Positions 5,592-5,947 of a stretch of 5,947 nt of DNA are shown here, piece by piece. The notes beneath the pieces were generated by a model. The model had not been told where the DNA came from. It saw only the letters and a list, made by a program, of their open reading frames with translations, and ran no database searches. This DNA is from an uncultured Dyadobacter sp. (GTDB lineage: Bacteria > Bacteroidota > Bacteroidia > Cytophagales > Spirosomataceae), in NCBI GenBank assembly GCA_946481035.1, contig CAMLNK010000292.1:1-5947 (forward strand), in the 5' to 3' direction. Position 1 is the stretch's first letter. Each line of letters opens with the position of its first letter. Made by a program: the position numbers and the translations under genes.

Positions 5592-5947
5592 CTATTTCAG
5601 AAATGCGCGGAGCATCCATGCCATTTTCTCGTGTTCTCTCAGAAGTCCGGTCACGTAGTCGCTTGATCCGAGGTCTTTGTAAGTGTCAGCAAATTCGGTT
5701 ACCAGCGGGCGAAGGAGACGAATGATGGTTTCGTGGTCGTCGAGCAAATTTTGCAGTTGTGTTTTCGGTTCGGTCGTGTATTCCGGTTCGAGGAGGTCGG
5801 TCAGTTTCAGAATATCAGCCAGGCGCGCTTCCGAGTAGTGACCGATGGCGCGGATACGCTCTGCAATATCGTCGAGGATCACCTGCAACTGTTCGTATTG
5901 TCCTTCAAACAGCTTGTGCAGTTCGAAAAAATTCATCCCGCCGATGT
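5592..5947 (-). CDS. dps: Dps family ferritin-like DNA-protection protein, 5' end outside window
   Basis: Dps proteins form 12-subunit shells that oxidise and store iron using peroxide, and often bind DNA in stationary phase. The visible part gives about 117 residues plus a partial codon, against about 155 for a full Dps. The frame stays open through the window edge (I-G-G before the first visible Met), matching the conserved W-N-I-x-G segment. The Met at 5936 is therefore internal and the true start lies beyond 5947. Counting from that Met, His7, Glu11, Asp22 and Glu26 (LHKLFE and DDIAERIRAIG) align with the ferroxidase ligands His43, Asp47, Asp58 and Glu62 of Listeria Dps; the second is Glu instead of Asp. 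The remaining ligand His31 would be just outside the window. The C-terminus, HEKMAWMLRAFLK, is typical. It converges on the terminator at 5541-5577. Confidence 0.92.
   Translation of the reverse strand, partial: IGGMNFFELHKLFEGQYEQLQVILDDIAERIRAIGHYSEARLADILKLTDLLEPEYTTEPKTQLQNLLDDHETIIRLLRPLVTEFADTYKDLGSSDYVTGLLREHEKMAWMLRAFLK

Noticed and set aside
5934..5936. ATG as the start of the Dps gene
   Set aside because: The frame continues to the window edge with conserved Dps residues, so this Met is internal and the gene is cut by the window.

Overview
The window looks like ordinary chromosome of a member of the Bacteroidota, most likely a Cytophagales/Spirosomataceae-type organism (Dyadobacter-like). 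Three things suggest this. Promoter-like TAnnTTTG boxes stand before several genes. Shine-Dalgarno sequences are nearly absent. The protein set fits: a C40 lipoprotein, an ECF sigma/anti-sigma pair and a Dps with Bacteroidota-style sequence. The genus is inference. I see no tRNA, rRNA, insertion sequence, CRISPR array or phage gene.

Layout: (1) 39-686 (+) encodes a cell-wall NlpC/P60 (C40) lipoprotein peptidase. A TAnnTTTG box sits at the window edge. (2) 804-3673 (+) is a tightly coupled two-gene unit joined by an ATGA overlap. It encodes a polytopic membrane protein with a duplicated WH...GxD...SPPH motif, and a secreted, membrane-anchored protein. The second protein is predicted to start with His after signal cleavage and carries two HxHP-containing periplasmic domains. 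Neither has an assigned function that I know of; together they look like a metal-handling or redox module at the cell envelope, and this is the most interesting part of the window. (3) 3693-4349 (-) encodes a HAD-superfamily phosphatase/beta-phosphoglucomutase-like enzyme. It converges on the unit above with a 19-base gap and may be transcribed leaderless. (4) 4471-5519 (+) is a divergent sigma-factor-like gene followed 11 bases later by a TTG-started, single-span anti-sigma-like gene. A clear intrinsic terminator at 5541-5577 closes it. (5) 5592 to the window end (-) is the C-terminal three quarters of a Dps ferritin-like protein, whose 5' end lies outside the window.

How the genes relate: the two genes at 804-3673 very probably act together, as do the sigma/anti-sigma-like pair. 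The peptidase, HAD enzyme and Dps look like independent neighbours. Promoter and function statements are based on reading the sequence and remembered family features, not on searches.
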